Position numbers and translations under genes: made by a program. A stretch of DNA of 64,000 nucleotides from BOG-932 sp965276835 (lineage in GTDB: Bacteria > Pseudomonadota > Alphaproteobacteria > BOG-932 > Roseiterribacteraceae): NCBI GenBank assembly GCA_965276835.1, contig OZ255631.1, positions 5,022,001 to 5,086,000 of the forward strand, given 5' to 3'. Below, in pieces: positions 17,621 through 26,761 of this stretch; positions within the stretch are counted from its first letter, which is position 1; each line of letters starts with the position of its first letter. The notes below the pieces were generated by a model, which saw only the letters and a program-made list of their open reading frames with translations, did no database searches and was not told the DNA's origin.

Positions 17621-17904
17621 ATCTCAAGACCGAGCTGGTCCGGCCGTCTCTTCCCGTCCCTTAGACGACGAGCGGGAGGTCTACCAAACCGACCGATCGG
17701 CGGCGTGCTGACCGCCCTTATATCGCCGGTTATGAATTCAAAGCTGCACGCCGGAAGATGGCGCGATCGAATGAGTGTTTCTACGTTCTGAACACAATTC
17801 TGGAGCATTCTGTTCTCTCCTTTTCTGTCCGAGAACGTAGTCGTCGCGACAAAATACATCACCACATCCAATGGCGCTGGATGCGGCTTTCCGTAAGTTC
17901 CCTC

Positions 17905-17924
17905 AATACCGGACGCCGTTTGGT
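17905..17924 (-). promoter_or_regulatory. Candidate operator G (ACCAAAC-type motif, weaker)
   Basis: On the minus strand ACCAAACGGCGTCCGGTATT. It shares the ACCAAAC half and the CGT core, and lies 285 bp upstream of the Gfo/Idh/MocA gene. Confidence 0.35.
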
Positions 17925-18407
17925 TTGAACAGAGCTTATTGCTATCCTGGTTCGACGGGCGCGCGATCGGCAGGTCCGTGCCCGCCAGCCCCTTGATTGT
18001 TACGATTAAACGGGCATCTGTGAACGAAGATGCGGCATGCCGATCCTGTTTAGCGCGACGCTGACCATTTTTCTGCTTTGTAAATCATGCGGCGTGTCGG
18101 AAGTAGGGCAGAGCGCGCTGAATGTTGCGCGGGTACGGCTCCCATAGGCGCCACGGGGGATGTCAAAGGTCCAGCGTCTTCTTTGCTTGCCAGCAGTGTT
18201 CTCGAGGACATAGGACCGATGACAGAATGTCGATCATGAGTGGAATTCTGGATCGGATTTCACTGTCTTGCGAAGCCGAGTGCAGCGCAGCAGCGAGAGG
18301 CGACACCATTTTCGAAGCCGGAAAAGACTAGGTGCCTGCGGATTCGCTTTGCGCGTCCTGTCGGGGTGCCGCGTTGTTGACTGCGCACAGCTCCCGTGGC
18401 ATTTTTT

Positions 18408-18427
18408 TCCAAACGCCGTTCGGTGAA
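18408..18427 (+). promoter_or_regulatory. Candidate operator H (ACCAAAC-type motif)
   Basis: TCCAAACGCCGTTCGGTGAA, about 90 bp upstream of the MDR alcohol dehydrogenase start at 18516. CCAAACGCCGT is identical to bases 2-12 of the copy at 9984. Confidence 0.45.
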
Positions 18428-18515
18428 ACGATCCGCTCCTGGAGATTAGCGTGCTTGCGCGGCGATGAGGCCGATTATGGTCCTATCTCCTAAAACGAGA
18501 CAGAAACGAGAGAGA

Positions 18516-19628
18516 ATGGACCACATTCAACGGTTAGACTCAGGCATGGCGACTATGACTGCCGCCATAAAAAGGGGGAACAAGATCGTGGTCGATACGA
18601 TCGATGTTCCCAAACCGAAAAGCGGCCAGGTTCTAGCGCGCGTGTTGCACTGCGGGGTTTGCGGATCTGATCTGCATGCGTTTCACCACCTCGATGGTCT
18701 CATCGAGGCAGGTCAACGCAACGGGCAGTTCTGGGGCAAGCTCGACTCCTCGAAAGACATGGTCTTCGGTCACGAGTTCTGCGCTGAAATCGTCGCCTTC
18801 GGGCCTGATACCCAAAAGAAACTCAAGGAGGGTGATTCCGTCTGCGCGATCTCCGTTGCGACGGACGAAAAGGGCCTAGAGGTAGTCGGATATTCCAATC
18901 GGTATCCCGGCGGCTTCGGACAATACATGGTATTGACCGAAAGCATGATGTTCCCCGTGACGAACGGCGTCGGGAGCAGTGTTGCCGCTTTGACTGAACC
19001 GACGGCCGTGGCCGTCCATGCGGTGGCGAAAGCGGACACCGCAAACTCCGTTTACATGGTTATCGGATGCGGGCCGATCGGTCTTGCCGTGGTTGCCGAA
19101 CTCCGGGCTCGCGGTTTCGCTCCAGTGATCGCAGTTGACTTCTCCGCCGAACGCCGGCAACTCGCGGAGAAGCTGGGAGCTGATGTCGTGACGGATCCCG
19201 CAGTGCTCGATCCACACAGTTGCTGGGCGGAGTTCGGCGTTGCTGCCGGCCTGTTCGACTTCGCTGAATCACAAGCCAACGCGCGGAGGGCTGTCATTTT
19301 TGAGTGTGTTGGAGCAGCAGGAATCCTCAATCAGATATTCACCTCCGCCCCAAAAGGCGCACAGTTGGTAGTGGTTGGCGTCTGCATGACTAAAGACGAA
19401 ATCGAGCCGGCTCTCGCAATAGACAAGGAATTGGAGTTAAGATTTTCCACAGGCTATACGCCTGATGAGTTCTCGGCAACACTTTCACGTATCTGCCGAG
19501 GGGAACTAGACGTCTCTGCCATGAATACTAAGGTTATTACTCTGAACGAGGTTGCGGCCATTCTTGAAGGTCAAGTCCCTGCGCAGGCCGAGGGGAAAAT
19601 CATGGTCGAGTTCGGATCCTCCGCATAG
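18516..19628 (+). CDS. Zinc-type MDR alcohol dehydrogenase family protein
   Basis: A 370-residue medium-chain dehydrogenase. HCGVCGSDLHAFH (about residue 46) carries the catalytic-zinc cysteine and GHEF (about residue 87) the histidine/glutamate pair; the structural-zinc four-cysteine lobe of many ADHs is not visible. The cofactor loop is VIGCGPIGLAVVAEL near residue 188 and an acidic residue follows (AVDFSAERR), favouring NAD. ATG 18516 is chosen for ACGAGAGAGA before it; ATG 18546 or 18465 are alternatives. It likely oxidises an alcohol in the pathway. It stands alone between a large upstream gap and the convergent ferredoxin gene. Confidence 0.88.
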   Translation: MDHIQRLDSGMATMTAAIKRGNKIVVDTIDVPKPKSGQVLARVLHCGVCGSDLHAFHHLDGLIEAGQRNGQFWGKLDSSKDMVFGHEFCAEIVAFGPDTQKKLKEGDSVCAISVATDEKGLEVVGYSNRYPGGFGQYMVLTESMMFPVTNGVGSSVAALTEPTAVAVHAVAKADTANSVYMVIGCGPIGLAVVAELRARGFAPVIAVDFSAERRQLAEKLGADVVTDPAVLDPHSCWAEFGVAAGLFDFAESQANARRAVIFECVGAAGILNQIFTSAPKGAQLVVVGVCMTKDEIEPALAIDKELELRFSTGYTPDEFSATLSRICRGELDVSAMNTKVITLNEVAAILEGQVPAQAEGKIMVEFGSSA

Positions 19629-19828
19629 GAAATGGCTGGGCACACGCCGCAGCGCCCAACCCAACTCGCCGATCGCGCCGACGCCTTACTCTGATGGGAG
19701 TGCGCTAAACTCTGCCGAGATCATTCCAGTTCCTCTGTGACGAACGCCATCTGGTATTGAACGAGAGTGGGAGCAGGTTGAAAAAGGTCGGAGCATCCGT
19801 GTCCATCGGGAGGGAGGCCAGTGCGGCC

Positions 19829-20149
19829 TCAGCCGCTCGCCGCTTTCTTAGCCAAAGTGATTGCGATGTTGTCAATATCCGGCTGACAGACAATCTGGCA
19901 CGCTAGCCGCGAATTTGCTTCGACAGCGTGGGCGAATTCTAATAATTCGCTCTCTGCGGGAGCGGGTGCCGGAAGCTTCTTAAACCAATCGTGCTCGACA
20001 TAGATGTGACATGTAGCGCAAGCACAACCACCGCCGCATTCCCCTTCTATCGGAAGACCTGCGTCGCGCAGAATCTCCATCATCGTCCAACCGTCGATGC
20101 CTTCGAGAACATGCTCCGCGCCATCCCGATCTATCGCTCGAATCTTCAT
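19829..20149 (-). CDS. 2Fe-2S ferredoxin (adrenodoxin/putidaredoxin type)
   Basis: A 106-residue electron carrier. The cluster ligands are Cys38, Cys44 and Cys47 in ECGGGCACATCH, plus Cys84 in RLACQIVC; Cys42 and Cys88 are extra. This spacing (C-x5-C-x2-C) is that of ferredoxins that feed class I P450s. ATG 20149 is preferred over 20206 because GCGGAGC precedes it. No other ferredoxin exists in the window, so it is the natural partner of the P450 at 8728 and possibly of the Rieske oxygenase at 47055. No ferredoxin reductase gene is present in the window. It is convergent with the MDR gene at 18516 and downstream of a long inverted repeat. Confidence 0.95.
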   Translation of the reverse strand: MKIRAIDRDGAEHVLEGIDGWTMMEILRDAGLPIEGECGGGCACATCHIYVEHDWFKKLPAPAPAESELLEFAHAVEANSRLACQIVCQPDIDNIAITLAKKAASG

Positions 20150-20725
20150 GTCACGCTCCGCTTTTTTCGCAGGCCGAAAGCAGCGCTTCTCCACCTTCGG
20201 TTTCAAATCGGTTCGAGCACATATCTCGTCGCCTGAGTTAGAAAGCTCCAGGAAGGCCCGCGGTGTCTCTCGAATGCTAATCTGTCGCTAAGTGATCGAT
20301 TGGATGAATCTGCGCCGTCCACTCGTTCTGTGCACACCAAACTGACAAGCCTACCAGAGACGGCGGCTAGAAACCAATCGTCGTTTGGTTTCTAGCCGAT
20401 CGATGGCAGGTTTGCAAGATATGCTGCCACGCATCGTGGATGGGGGAGCTGTCCTTGGCCTCCTAAAAAGGCGAGAAATCTGAAGCCGGCTAGCAAAACC
20501 GGCTCCTAGCGTTTCTAAAAGGCGGCGAGTTCTCAGTCGCAAACGATAGATGCAGTTCACTAGGGGGCGGCGAGGGGCGCCTTGTCGCCATGCCACATGA
20601 AGGGATTCTGCTCGCGGAGGGAGTGCGGCGTGGGCCTTCATCGTGCGACGCCTACGGAATATGCCCTGCTGTCTAGCCAAACTGCCCAATGGCTCTCTCC
20701 GACCAGAAGGAGAAACCGGGCTCGC
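20150..20725. other. Intergenic region with a long inverted repeat
   Basis: About 576 bp with no supportable gene, upstream of the ferredoxin and downstream of the FMN dehydrogenase gene. Its notable element is the 14-bp inverted repeat at 20364-20398. A smaller hairpin, AGCCGG/CCGGCT, spans 20484-20504. Confidence 0.5.
20364..20398. repeat. Perfect 14-bp inverted repeat with 7-bp spacer containing candidate operator D
   Basis: CGGCTAGAAACCAA (20364-20377) and its exact reverse complement TTGGTTTCTAGCCG (20385-20398) flank TCGTCGT. No T run follows on either strand, so it is more like a protein-binding site than a terminator. Read on the minus strand, 20370-20389 gives ACCAAACGACGATTGGTTTC, another member of the recurring motif, some 220 bp upstream of the ferredoxin gene. 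Confidence 0.65.
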
Positions 20726-22006
20726 TCACGCTACTGGCCGGAAATCGTCGAGATTTGAAACATTATCTGCGCGAGTTGAAAATAATCTCACGTTGTGTTC
20801 GTCCGATCGGGAAAAGAGATACGACTTGTTCAAGTCAGCCACGGACTTGCAGCCCATTAGAATCAGAGCGCGTTCCATTTCTTCCCGGAAAATGCTTAGG
20901 ATCGCTGAAGCGCCATCTTGACCGTTCGCCGCGAGACCGTAGAGATACGGGCGGCCAATAAACACGCCCTTCGCGCCGAGGCACAGTGCAGCGATAACGT
21001 CCGTCCCGCGTCTCACTCCGCCATCGAGATAAACTTCTGCACGACCACCTATCCTCTCCACAATGCTTGGCAGTGCGTCAAGCGTTCCGGGAAGCTTATT
21101 AAGTTGTCGGCCGCCATGATTGGACACGACAACACCGTCAGCGCCAATCTTATCCACTGATTGCGCCGCATCATCCGGATGCATCACGCCTTTGACGTAG
21201 AGTCTGCCCTCCCATTGGTCGCGTATCCAAGCCAGATCATCCCAATCCAGATCGCCCTGCATATACCGGGCTTGGAGTCCGATCGAGCGCGCTGCAGCGG
21301 CGCTGTCCCGCTTCATCTGGTCCATGATTGTGCCTCCCTCCGCAGGCTCCATGTAATGGATCGCAGCGACGCGCTTGTGGCGCAGGAAGCCGCTTATCCA
21401 TCGCGGATGACAGGCAAAGTCCAAACAGCGGCCGGGAGTTAGCCGGATCGGCACACCCATTCCAGTGAGCCGCTCGCCCTCGCGATTGCCCATCACTGGT
21501 ACATCCACGGTAACAAACAACGCCGTGTATCCCGCAGCCCTTGCTCTTTTAATAAGCGCTCCGACCCTGTCACGGTCGCTATACGGATAAAGCTGAAACC
21601 AATGGTTATCAGCCGTCGCTTGAGCTACTTCCTCAAGGGAGTAAGACGAAGCTGTACTTAATATTAAGCGCGTGCCGGCTTTCTCCGCGGCGCGGGCACT
21701 TGCAACATCCCCGCTGGAATGGATCAATCCTGAGAGGCCGGTCGGCGCCAGGCCGATAGGTAGCGCAACATTGGTGCCGGCAATGACAGAGGAGAGAATG
21801 GGCGTTTTGATCCCTTGAAGAACGTGACCGTTCAGCCTCCAATGGCTAAAAGCCTGTCGGTTGTCCACCAAGGTAGCAAGATCCTCCGCCCCGCCATCGA
21901 GATACGCCCAAATCATCTTAGGTAGGGATTTCCTTGCGAGCGCACGGTATCCTTCAACCGAGATCGGGGCCGCCTTATCGCGAATGCTGAACTGAAAGGG
22001 CTTCAT
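20726..22006 (-). CDS. FMN-dependent alpha-hydroxy-acid dehydrogenase/oxidase
   Basis: A 426-residue protein of the lactate/mandelate dehydrogenase and glycolate oxidase family. Key motifs: YLDGGAEDLATL near the N-terminus, FQLYPYSDRD, and the active-site SNHGGRQLNKLPGT, whose histidine is the catalytic base and arginine binds the carboxylate. GGVRRGTDVIAALCLGAKGV is the phosphate-binding region for FMN. ATG 22006 is chosen over 22078 because the latter would overlap the upstream gene by 59 bp; with 22006 the gap is 13 bp. It follows the HpcH/HpaI aldolase and cyclase genes in one transcript, which suggests 2-keto/2-hydroxy acid chemistry at the end of the pathway. Confidence 0.9.
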   Translation of the reverse strand: MKPFQFSIRDKAAPISVEGYRALARKSLPKMIWAYLDGGAEDLATLVDNRQAFSHWRLNGHVLQGIKTPILSSVIAGTNVALPIGLAPTGLSGLIHSSGDVASARAAEKAGTRLILSTASSYSLEEVAQATADNHWFQLYPYSDRDRVGALIKRARAAGYTALFVTVDVPVMGNREGERLTGMGVPIRLTPGRCLDFACHPRWISGFLRHKRVAAIHYMEPAEGGTIMDQMKRDSAAAARSIGLQARYMQGDLDWDDLAWIRDQWEGRLYVKGVMHPDDAAQSVDKIGADGVVVSNHGGRQLNKLPGTLDALPSIVERIGGRAEVYLDGGVRRGTDVIAALCLGAKGVFIGRPYLYGLAANGQDGASAILSIFREEMERALILMGCKSVADLNKSYLFSRSDEHNVRLFSTRADNVSNLDDFRPVA

Positions 22007-22019
22007 CGGTATCTCGCAG

Positions 22020-22775
22020 TCAGCGGCCAAGCGCCGACAAGTCTGCTCGTATCCCGGCTGCGAGATAAACATGGTCAAGACCGAGCGTGAGCATCCGGTA
22101 GCCGTCTTTGATTAATTCGGTTGCGCGAGCGCTTGAACCTGCATGGATGCCTGCAATGATGCCGGCTCGCTTGCATTCTTCGCCGACCCGGCGGATCGCA
22201 CGTGCAAGCTGATCTGGAATCTCCTTCGCATAAACTGGCAGGCCCATGCTGATGGAAAGGTCCCCCGGACCCAGGTAGACGCCGGCTAAGCACGGTACCG
22301 CGCAAATTTCCGAGATGTTGGCGATTGCTTCCGTCGTTTCAATCATCACAAAACAACTCGCGCGGGCTTCGAGTTTTTGAGGGTCCATACTATCAGCCAT
22401 CCCCCGTCGGATCGGGCCGTAGCTCCGCACGCCATCCGGAGCATAACGGCAGGCGGCGACAGCCTTCCGGGCCTCATCTGCGCTGTTGACCATCGGCACA
22501 ATAACCGCGTCAGTGCCCGCGTCCAGAACCTGACCTATTTCCGCCGCTTGATTCGCAGCCACTCGGACAATGGTAGCCATAGTCGGGCGCTTGATTGCGT
22601 GCAACATACGCCCGGCTGAGATATGGCTGATGAGGCTATGCTGACAGTCGATCGCCACATAATCCAAATCAGTGGAGGAAAGTAGATCCGCTGTCGATAT
22701 GCAATCGAATGTAACCATTGCCCCATAAAGCGGAGCGCCTCCATTCGCGAGGCTCGCGAACTTATCGTGACCCAT
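22020..22775 (-). CDS. HpcH/HpaI aldolase family protein
   Basis: A 251-residue TIM-barrel class II aldolase. VAIDCQHSLIS near residue 38, the metal-ligand region FVMIETTEAIANI (glutamate near residue 145) and GVYLGPGDLSISMGLP near 170 match 2-keto-3-deoxyglucarate/4-hydroxy-2-oxo-heptanedioate aldolases. Such enzymes split a 4-hydroxy-2-oxo acid into pyruvate plus an aldehyde. ATG 22775 is used. It lies between the cyclase gene (30 bp upstream) and the FMN hydroxyacid enzyme (13 bp downstream), so it is part of a three-gene operon. The substrate may be a product of ring opening (inference). Confidence 0.9.
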   Translation of the reverse strand: MGHDKFASLANGGAPLYGAMVTFDCISTADLLSSTDLDYVAIDCQHSLISHISAGRMLHAIKRPTMATIVRVAANQAAEIGQVLDAGTDAVIVPMVNSADEARKAVAACRYAPDGVRSYGPIRRGMADSMDPQKLEARASCFVMIETTEAIANISEICAVPCLAGVYLGPGDLSISMGLPVYAKEIPDQLARAIRRVGEECKRAGIIAGIHAGSSARATELIKDGYRMLTLGLDHVYLAAGIRADLSALGR

Positions 22776-22805
22776 GATATTTCCTGATAGTGTTTGGGGG
22801 ACGGC

Positions 22806-23759
22806 TTACTTTATCGCGATTGGAGTAACAGGTGATCCGACGCCGCCTTCTACTTTGATGGGGGGCGCCGAAAAAAAGAACTCCCATACCTCATCTGCCA
22901 GGCAATCTGCAGCCAGCGCTTCGAGATAGAAGTTCTCCCCAAGCGTCATGCCCATGTCTCTGATGGCGATACTGTGGAAGGGCAAGGTAAAATCCGCCAA
23001 AGACTCGATCATTTCGATACACCAAGTATCGGCGGCAAGCGCAGCCACCTCCCGCTCATATAAAAATTCTGTTGCGCTGTAATGCAATCCGGGATTCACC
23101 TTCCAGTACGTCGCGGGATTACGATCAACAGTGAAATGGCGGATCCAGCCAGTACGAATGATTAATATGTCACCTGGACCAACCTTCACGCCTTGGCGAG
23201 CCTCAGCCGCCTCCAACTCCTCGCCGTGGATAGGTTTCTCCATCCCAATCATTTCCACGCCGCGTAGTGCCGCTATGTCTAGAAGGACTCCCCGACCCGC
23301 GACCCCTTTCTTCGCAATCTGGTCGATCGAAAGGATCGCTGACCCGCCCATGCTTGTAATACTATCCTTTGCTACGTTGTTGTAGAACGCATCATCATAG
23401 CCGACGTGACCAAGTCCATCCCAATGGGTCGCTGCCTGTAGAGCCATAAAGATATAGTCGTCGGACACGATCAACCCGTCCTCTCGACCGCGATAATCGA
23501 GGGGTGTTACCGACATGAGATGAACCGGATTGATGCGAGCGCCGCCCGGAGCTTGGATTCCCTGCGAGCCCACCGACAACCCGAGGTCATAAATCTTCCC
23601 CCTTTTGATGGTGGCCGCCGCCGCGACAAGGCGCTCAGAAGTGATGTAGTTGAGGGTGCCAATTCGATCCGTATCACCCCAGCGCCCCCAATTTCGGAGG
23701 CGACCACCCATCGACCGGAATGTTTCTAGAGCGCCGTGATTATGGCAGGGAGATACCAT
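22806..23759 (-). CDS. Cyclase family protein (kynurenine formamidase-like hydrolase) 2
   Basis: A 317-residue metal-dependent hydrolase related to the one at 11606. HWDGLGHVGYDD near residue 112 is the metal-binding core, and IIRTGWIRHF with the C-terminal VEGGVGSPVTPIAIK are family features. ATG 23759 fits the family start, which precedes LRNWGRWGDTDRIGTLNYI. It is first of an operon with the aldolase and FMN hydroxyacid genes. A hydrolase of a lactone or similar ring followed by an aldolase would be a coherent order (inference). A candidate operator lies about 190 bp upstream at 23950. Confidence 0.88.
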   Translation of the reverse strand: MVSPCHNHGALETFRSMGGRLRNWGRWGDTDRIGTLNYITSERLVAAAATIKRGKIYDLGLSVGSQGIQAPGGARINPVHLMSVTPLDYRGREDGLIVSDDYIFMALQAATHWDGLGHVGYDDAFYNNVAKDSITSMGGSAILSIDQIAKKGVAGRGVLLDIAALRGVEMIGMEKPIHGEELEAAEARQGVKVGPGDILIIRTGWIRHFTVDRNPATYWKVNPGLHYSATEFLYEREVAALAADTWCIEMIESLADFTLPFHSIAIRDMGMTLGENFYLEALAADCLADEVWEFFFSAPPIKVEGGVGSPVTPIAIK

Positions 23760-24280
23760 GGTTTTATGCCTCCAAACTCAAAAGTAGGACGAATATCCGC
23801 AGCACCTACAAGTGATTGCGGCTGACATAACTATCTAAGTGCGCTCGCCGGAATTTAGGCCATTTCCGAATCGATCCCCGGCTCGTCCATTCGCAGATAT
23901 TCCGGGACGATTCTTCCAGCGCCTCTTGCGCATTTCACAATTGACGAATACCAAACATCGTACGATTAATAAAGAGGTTAAGTCGCGGCGTCCCGCCAAG
24001 GCCCTTCCGACGAGACGTTCAGCCATCGTTATCAGCAGATACTGAACGGAGCCGCAGGAGGACAAAGCAGGATTAGAGCCATTAGCGGGAGTTGAACCAC
24101 GGGCGATACGGCGCGCATCCGTCGGATAAGCGCGAATATAGTCTGCTGCTAGGCCTTCATTATTCGCTATGAGGCGGACAGCGCATGATGGGTATGTCGA
24201 AACGTCAACGAAGCATCGACCATGCCGGTGTGAAGCGTCTATCAGACTAAGACATTGGGCAGATTAATGGTGAAAGAGGC
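23760..24280. other. Divergent intergenic region with candidate promoter and operator
   Basis: About 521 bp between the cyclase operon (minus) and the crotonase/thiolase operon (plus). No gene is supportable. TTGACG (23941-23946) and ATTAAT (23965-23970), 18 bp apart, could be -35 and -10 boxes for the plus strand with the motif at 23950 between them. Confidence 0.45.
23950..23969 (+). promoter_or_regulatory. Candidate operator C (ACCAAAC-type motif)
   Basis: ACCAAACATCGTACGATTAA contains the perfect 10-bp palindrome ATCGTACGAT. It lies between possible -35 and -10 boxes and between two divergent operons, the strongest copy in the window. Confidence 0.55.
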
Positions 24281-25087
24281 ATGGCCGAGCTACATATCCC
24301 ATCCGCCGTTTTGATTGATCGCACGGACCACGTGATGATCGTGACGATCAATCGGCCGGAGGTGCGCAATGCTGTTAACTGCGCCGTTCACGTCGGCGTC
24401 GGATCAGCGCTTGAGGAGGCGGATAAGGATCCGTCAGTCCGAGCCGTCATCATCACGGGTGCGGGTGATCAAGCATTCTGCGCCGGCGCCGATCTCAAGG
24501 CTTTGTCTCAAGGCGATAATCTCATCCCGGACGATGCTGCTCAGAGGGCTTGGGGTTTTGCCGGCTACACCAGCCATCATATTAGCAAGCCCACGATCGC
24601 CGCAGTGAACGGGGTGGCAATGGGTGGCGGCACGGAGTTGACCTTGGCGAGTGATTTGGCCGTGGCTGCCGATATCGCCCAATTCGGATTGCCAGAGGTC
24701 AAGCGCGGTATTCTTGCGGCCGCCGGTGGCACATTCCGACTGGGAATGCAGGTGGCGCCCAAAATCGCAATGGAAATACTGCTAACCGGAGATCCAATCA
24801 CCGCACAGCGCGCACTTGAACTGGGTCTCATCAATGCTGTTGTTCCGCAAAGCCAGGTACTCGATGCGGCTTTGAAACTGGCAGCGCGAATAACCTGCAA
24901 TGCTCCACTGTCGGTACAGGCTTCGAAACGGATCGCACGCGGTATGGCCGGAGGTCAGGTGGGAACGGAGGAGGCGCTATGGGCTCAGACGATCCAGGAG
25001 TTGTCCGCTTTGAGAAAATCCGATGATGCGCGCGAAGGTCCCCGTGCCTTTGCGGAAAAGCGCATGCCAATTTGGAGAGGGCGATGA
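24281..25087 (+). CDS. Enoyl-CoA hydratase/isomerase family protein (crotonase)
   Basis: A 268-residue crotonase. AFCAGADLKAL (about residue 67) forms the first oxyanion-hole strand, and VAMGGGTELTLASDL (about 110) holds the second oxyanion peptide and the first catalytic glutamate. LPEVKRGILAAAGG (about 133) supplies the second glutamate, so hydratase activity is possible. The last 50 residues are the usual trimerisation helices. ATG 24281 follows a GAAAGAGGC site. The TLP1-like gene starts 42 bp later and a thiolase next, together forming a beta-oxidation-like operon. Confidence 0.92.
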   Translation: MAELHIPSAVLIDRTDHVMIVTINRPEVRNAVNCAVHVGVGSALEEADKDPSVRAVIITGAGDQAFCAGADLKALSQGDNLIPDDAAQRAWGFAGYTSHHISKPTIAAVNGVAMGGGTELTLASDLAVAADIAQFGLPEVKRGILAAAGGTFRLGMQVAPKIAMEILLTGDPITAQRALELGLINAVVPQSQVLDAALKLAARITCNAPLSVQASKRIARGMAGGQVGTEEALWAQTIQELSALRKSDDAREGPRAFAEKRMPIWRGR

Positions 25088-25129
25088 TTACAAAAAAAGT
25101 GCGCAGGCCGAGCATGTTAGAGAAGGCGC

Positions 25130-26629
25130 ATGGCTGAACGGGAACTCCTCATTCCAGTTATTATCGGAGTGGGGCAGGTTAACGACAGGCCGTTGGACCC
25201 GGCCCATGGCCTGGATTCACTGGGACTTATGGAAGCAGCTCTCCGGGCAGCGGACGCCGACGCCAAAGGCGGATGGCTTTCGCAGCTCGATAGTCTGGCA
25301 GTCGTGGCTCAGATATCGTTCTGGCATCTGGGGGATGTCTCTGGCCCTCTGGCGGAACGCCTCGGCGCAAAGGCGCGTGTCTGTTACCAAACAGCAACGC
25401 CCAGCGGGGATAGCCCGATTCTCCTGTTGAATGAAGCAGCCAATCGGATCGCAGCCGGTGAGATTGAAATCGCCGCCGTTGTTGGCGGAGAAGCCTTGCG
25501 AACTAAGGCCCAGCGCGCCGCCGCAACTGCGCACGACAGTCAGTCAAATCATAATCTTACACGCGAAGTGCTGGAGCGACCCGCATCCTACCGGCAGCGG
25601 TACGGCTTAACGACGCCGGTGGACATATACCCGCTCTATGAAAACGCACTCCGCGCTGCCTATGGTCAAACGTTGGCCGATGGTCAACGGGAGACTGGCG
25701 AGATTTGGTCGCGCCTGTCGCAGATCGCAGCACAGAATCCGGGCGCATGGATCACATCTCCGAAGTCGGTCGAGGAGATCATTCGCCCTTCTTCCGATAA
25801 CCGTCCGATCGCCTTTCCCTATAATAAATTTATGGTCGCCAACAGCTCGGTCAATCAAGGCGCCGGGTTCATCGTCACAAGTCTTGGACGCGCAATGGCC
25901 AGCGGCCTCAAAGAAGATGATATTATTTACATTGGCAGGGGCGCAGCAGCTCATGAACCTGAAGATTTTCTTGCGCGCGATCGCTATGATTACTCGTCCA
26001 GCATGGCAGTCACGTTGCAGCGTACACTTGAATTGAATGGTCTTTCCGCCAGCGATATTGACTTCGTGGAGCTCTACAGCTGTTTCCCGTGCGTTCCGAA
26101 AATGGCACGGCGCCTGATCGATTGGCCATTGGACAAACCCGCAACCGTCTTCGGCGGGCTGACCTTCGGCGGTGGACCCATCGGCAATTATATGAGCCAC
26201 GCGGTTGTCAGCATGGTTGAGACACTGCGTAGGAATGGCCGCACGGGATTGCTGTTCGGAAACGGCGGCATAGCAACTCATAACCATGCAATCATTCTGA
26301 GCAGCGACCGCCTAGAAACCGGCATCCTACCGCACGACTTCGATTTTCAGGCCGACGCCGATGCCGCGCGCGGCGCAGTTCCGTCGCATATGAGGAACTA
26401 TGTTGGCCCTGGTGTGATCGAAACCTACACGGTTTTATATGATCGCGATGGCTGCCCGAAGTTCGGCGTCATCATAGGTCGCAATCCTAATGGGGCACGT
26501 TTTCTGGCCAAGGTCTTACGGACCAGCACGGCGGACATTGCCTTTCTTGTCGATGGCGCGAGCGAACCCATAGGTACACCAGGGTATGCCGTTGAGGGCG
26601 CGGATGGTGACATTCTGTGGGTTAGATGA
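25130..26629 (+). CDS. TLP1-type thiolase-like protein without the catalytic cysteine
   Basis: A 499-residue protein with the double thiolase fold and an added C-terminal domain (from about residue 420, beginning ETYTVLYDRDG and including RFLAKVLRT) as in mycobacterial thiolase-like protein 1. At the position of the nucleophilic cysteine the sequence reads TATPSGDSPILLLNEAAN, with no cysteine. The later NGGIATHNH replaces the usual CxG loop. It therefore probably does not perform classical thiolysis; lyase, aldolase or carrier roles are possible. It follows the crotonase and precedes a complete thiolase in the same direction. Annotation tools usually name it acetyl-CoA acetyltransferase. Confidence 0.82.
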   Translation: MAERELLIPVIIGVGQVNDRPLDPAHGLDSLGLMEAALRAADADAKGGWLSQLDSLAVVAQISFWHLGDVSGPLAERLGAKARVCYQTATPSGDSPILLLNEAANRIAAGEIEIAAVVGGEALRTKAQRAAATAHDSQSNHNLTREVLERPASYRQRYGLTTPVDIYPLYENALRAAYGQTLADGQRETGEIWSRLSQIAAQNPGAWITSPKSVEEIIRPSSDNRPIAFPYNKFMVANSSVNQGAGFIVTSLGRAMASGLKEDDIIYIGRGAAAHEPEDFLARDRYDYSSSMAVTLQRTLELNGLSASDIDFVELYSCFPCVPKMARRLIDWPLDKPATVFGGLTFGGGPIGNYMSHAVVSMVETLRRNGRTGLLFGNGGIATHNHAIILSSDRLETGILPHDFDFQADADAARGAVPSHMRNYVGPGVIETYTVLYDRDGCPKFGVIIGRNPNGARFLAKVLRTSTADIAFLVDGASEPIGTPGYAVEGADGDILWVR

Positions 26630-26761
26630 AGAGCAACTTTGGAATATGGCGATGGGGTTACGCTCAATCTACGCATCGAAGCTATGGCGGAGACGCTCGG
26701 ACAGGATTGCTCCGGAATGGATCTACGATAATCGTTTCTTTTACCAAGAGTTGGACCTGGC

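Larger units (their letters stand above)
17621..18515. other. Large intergenic region with two candidate operators
   Basis: About 895 bp without a convincing gene between two divergent genes. The small reading frames here have no recognisable composition. It holds candidate motifs at 17905-17924 and 18408-18427 and an isolated TACGATTAA half-like copy at 18001-18009. Confidence 0.5.

Noticed and set aside
20484..20504. Hairpin AGCCGG/CCGGCT as terminator of the FMN hydroxyacid gene
   Set aside because: The stem is short, the loop is 9 bases and no T run follows on the minus strand.
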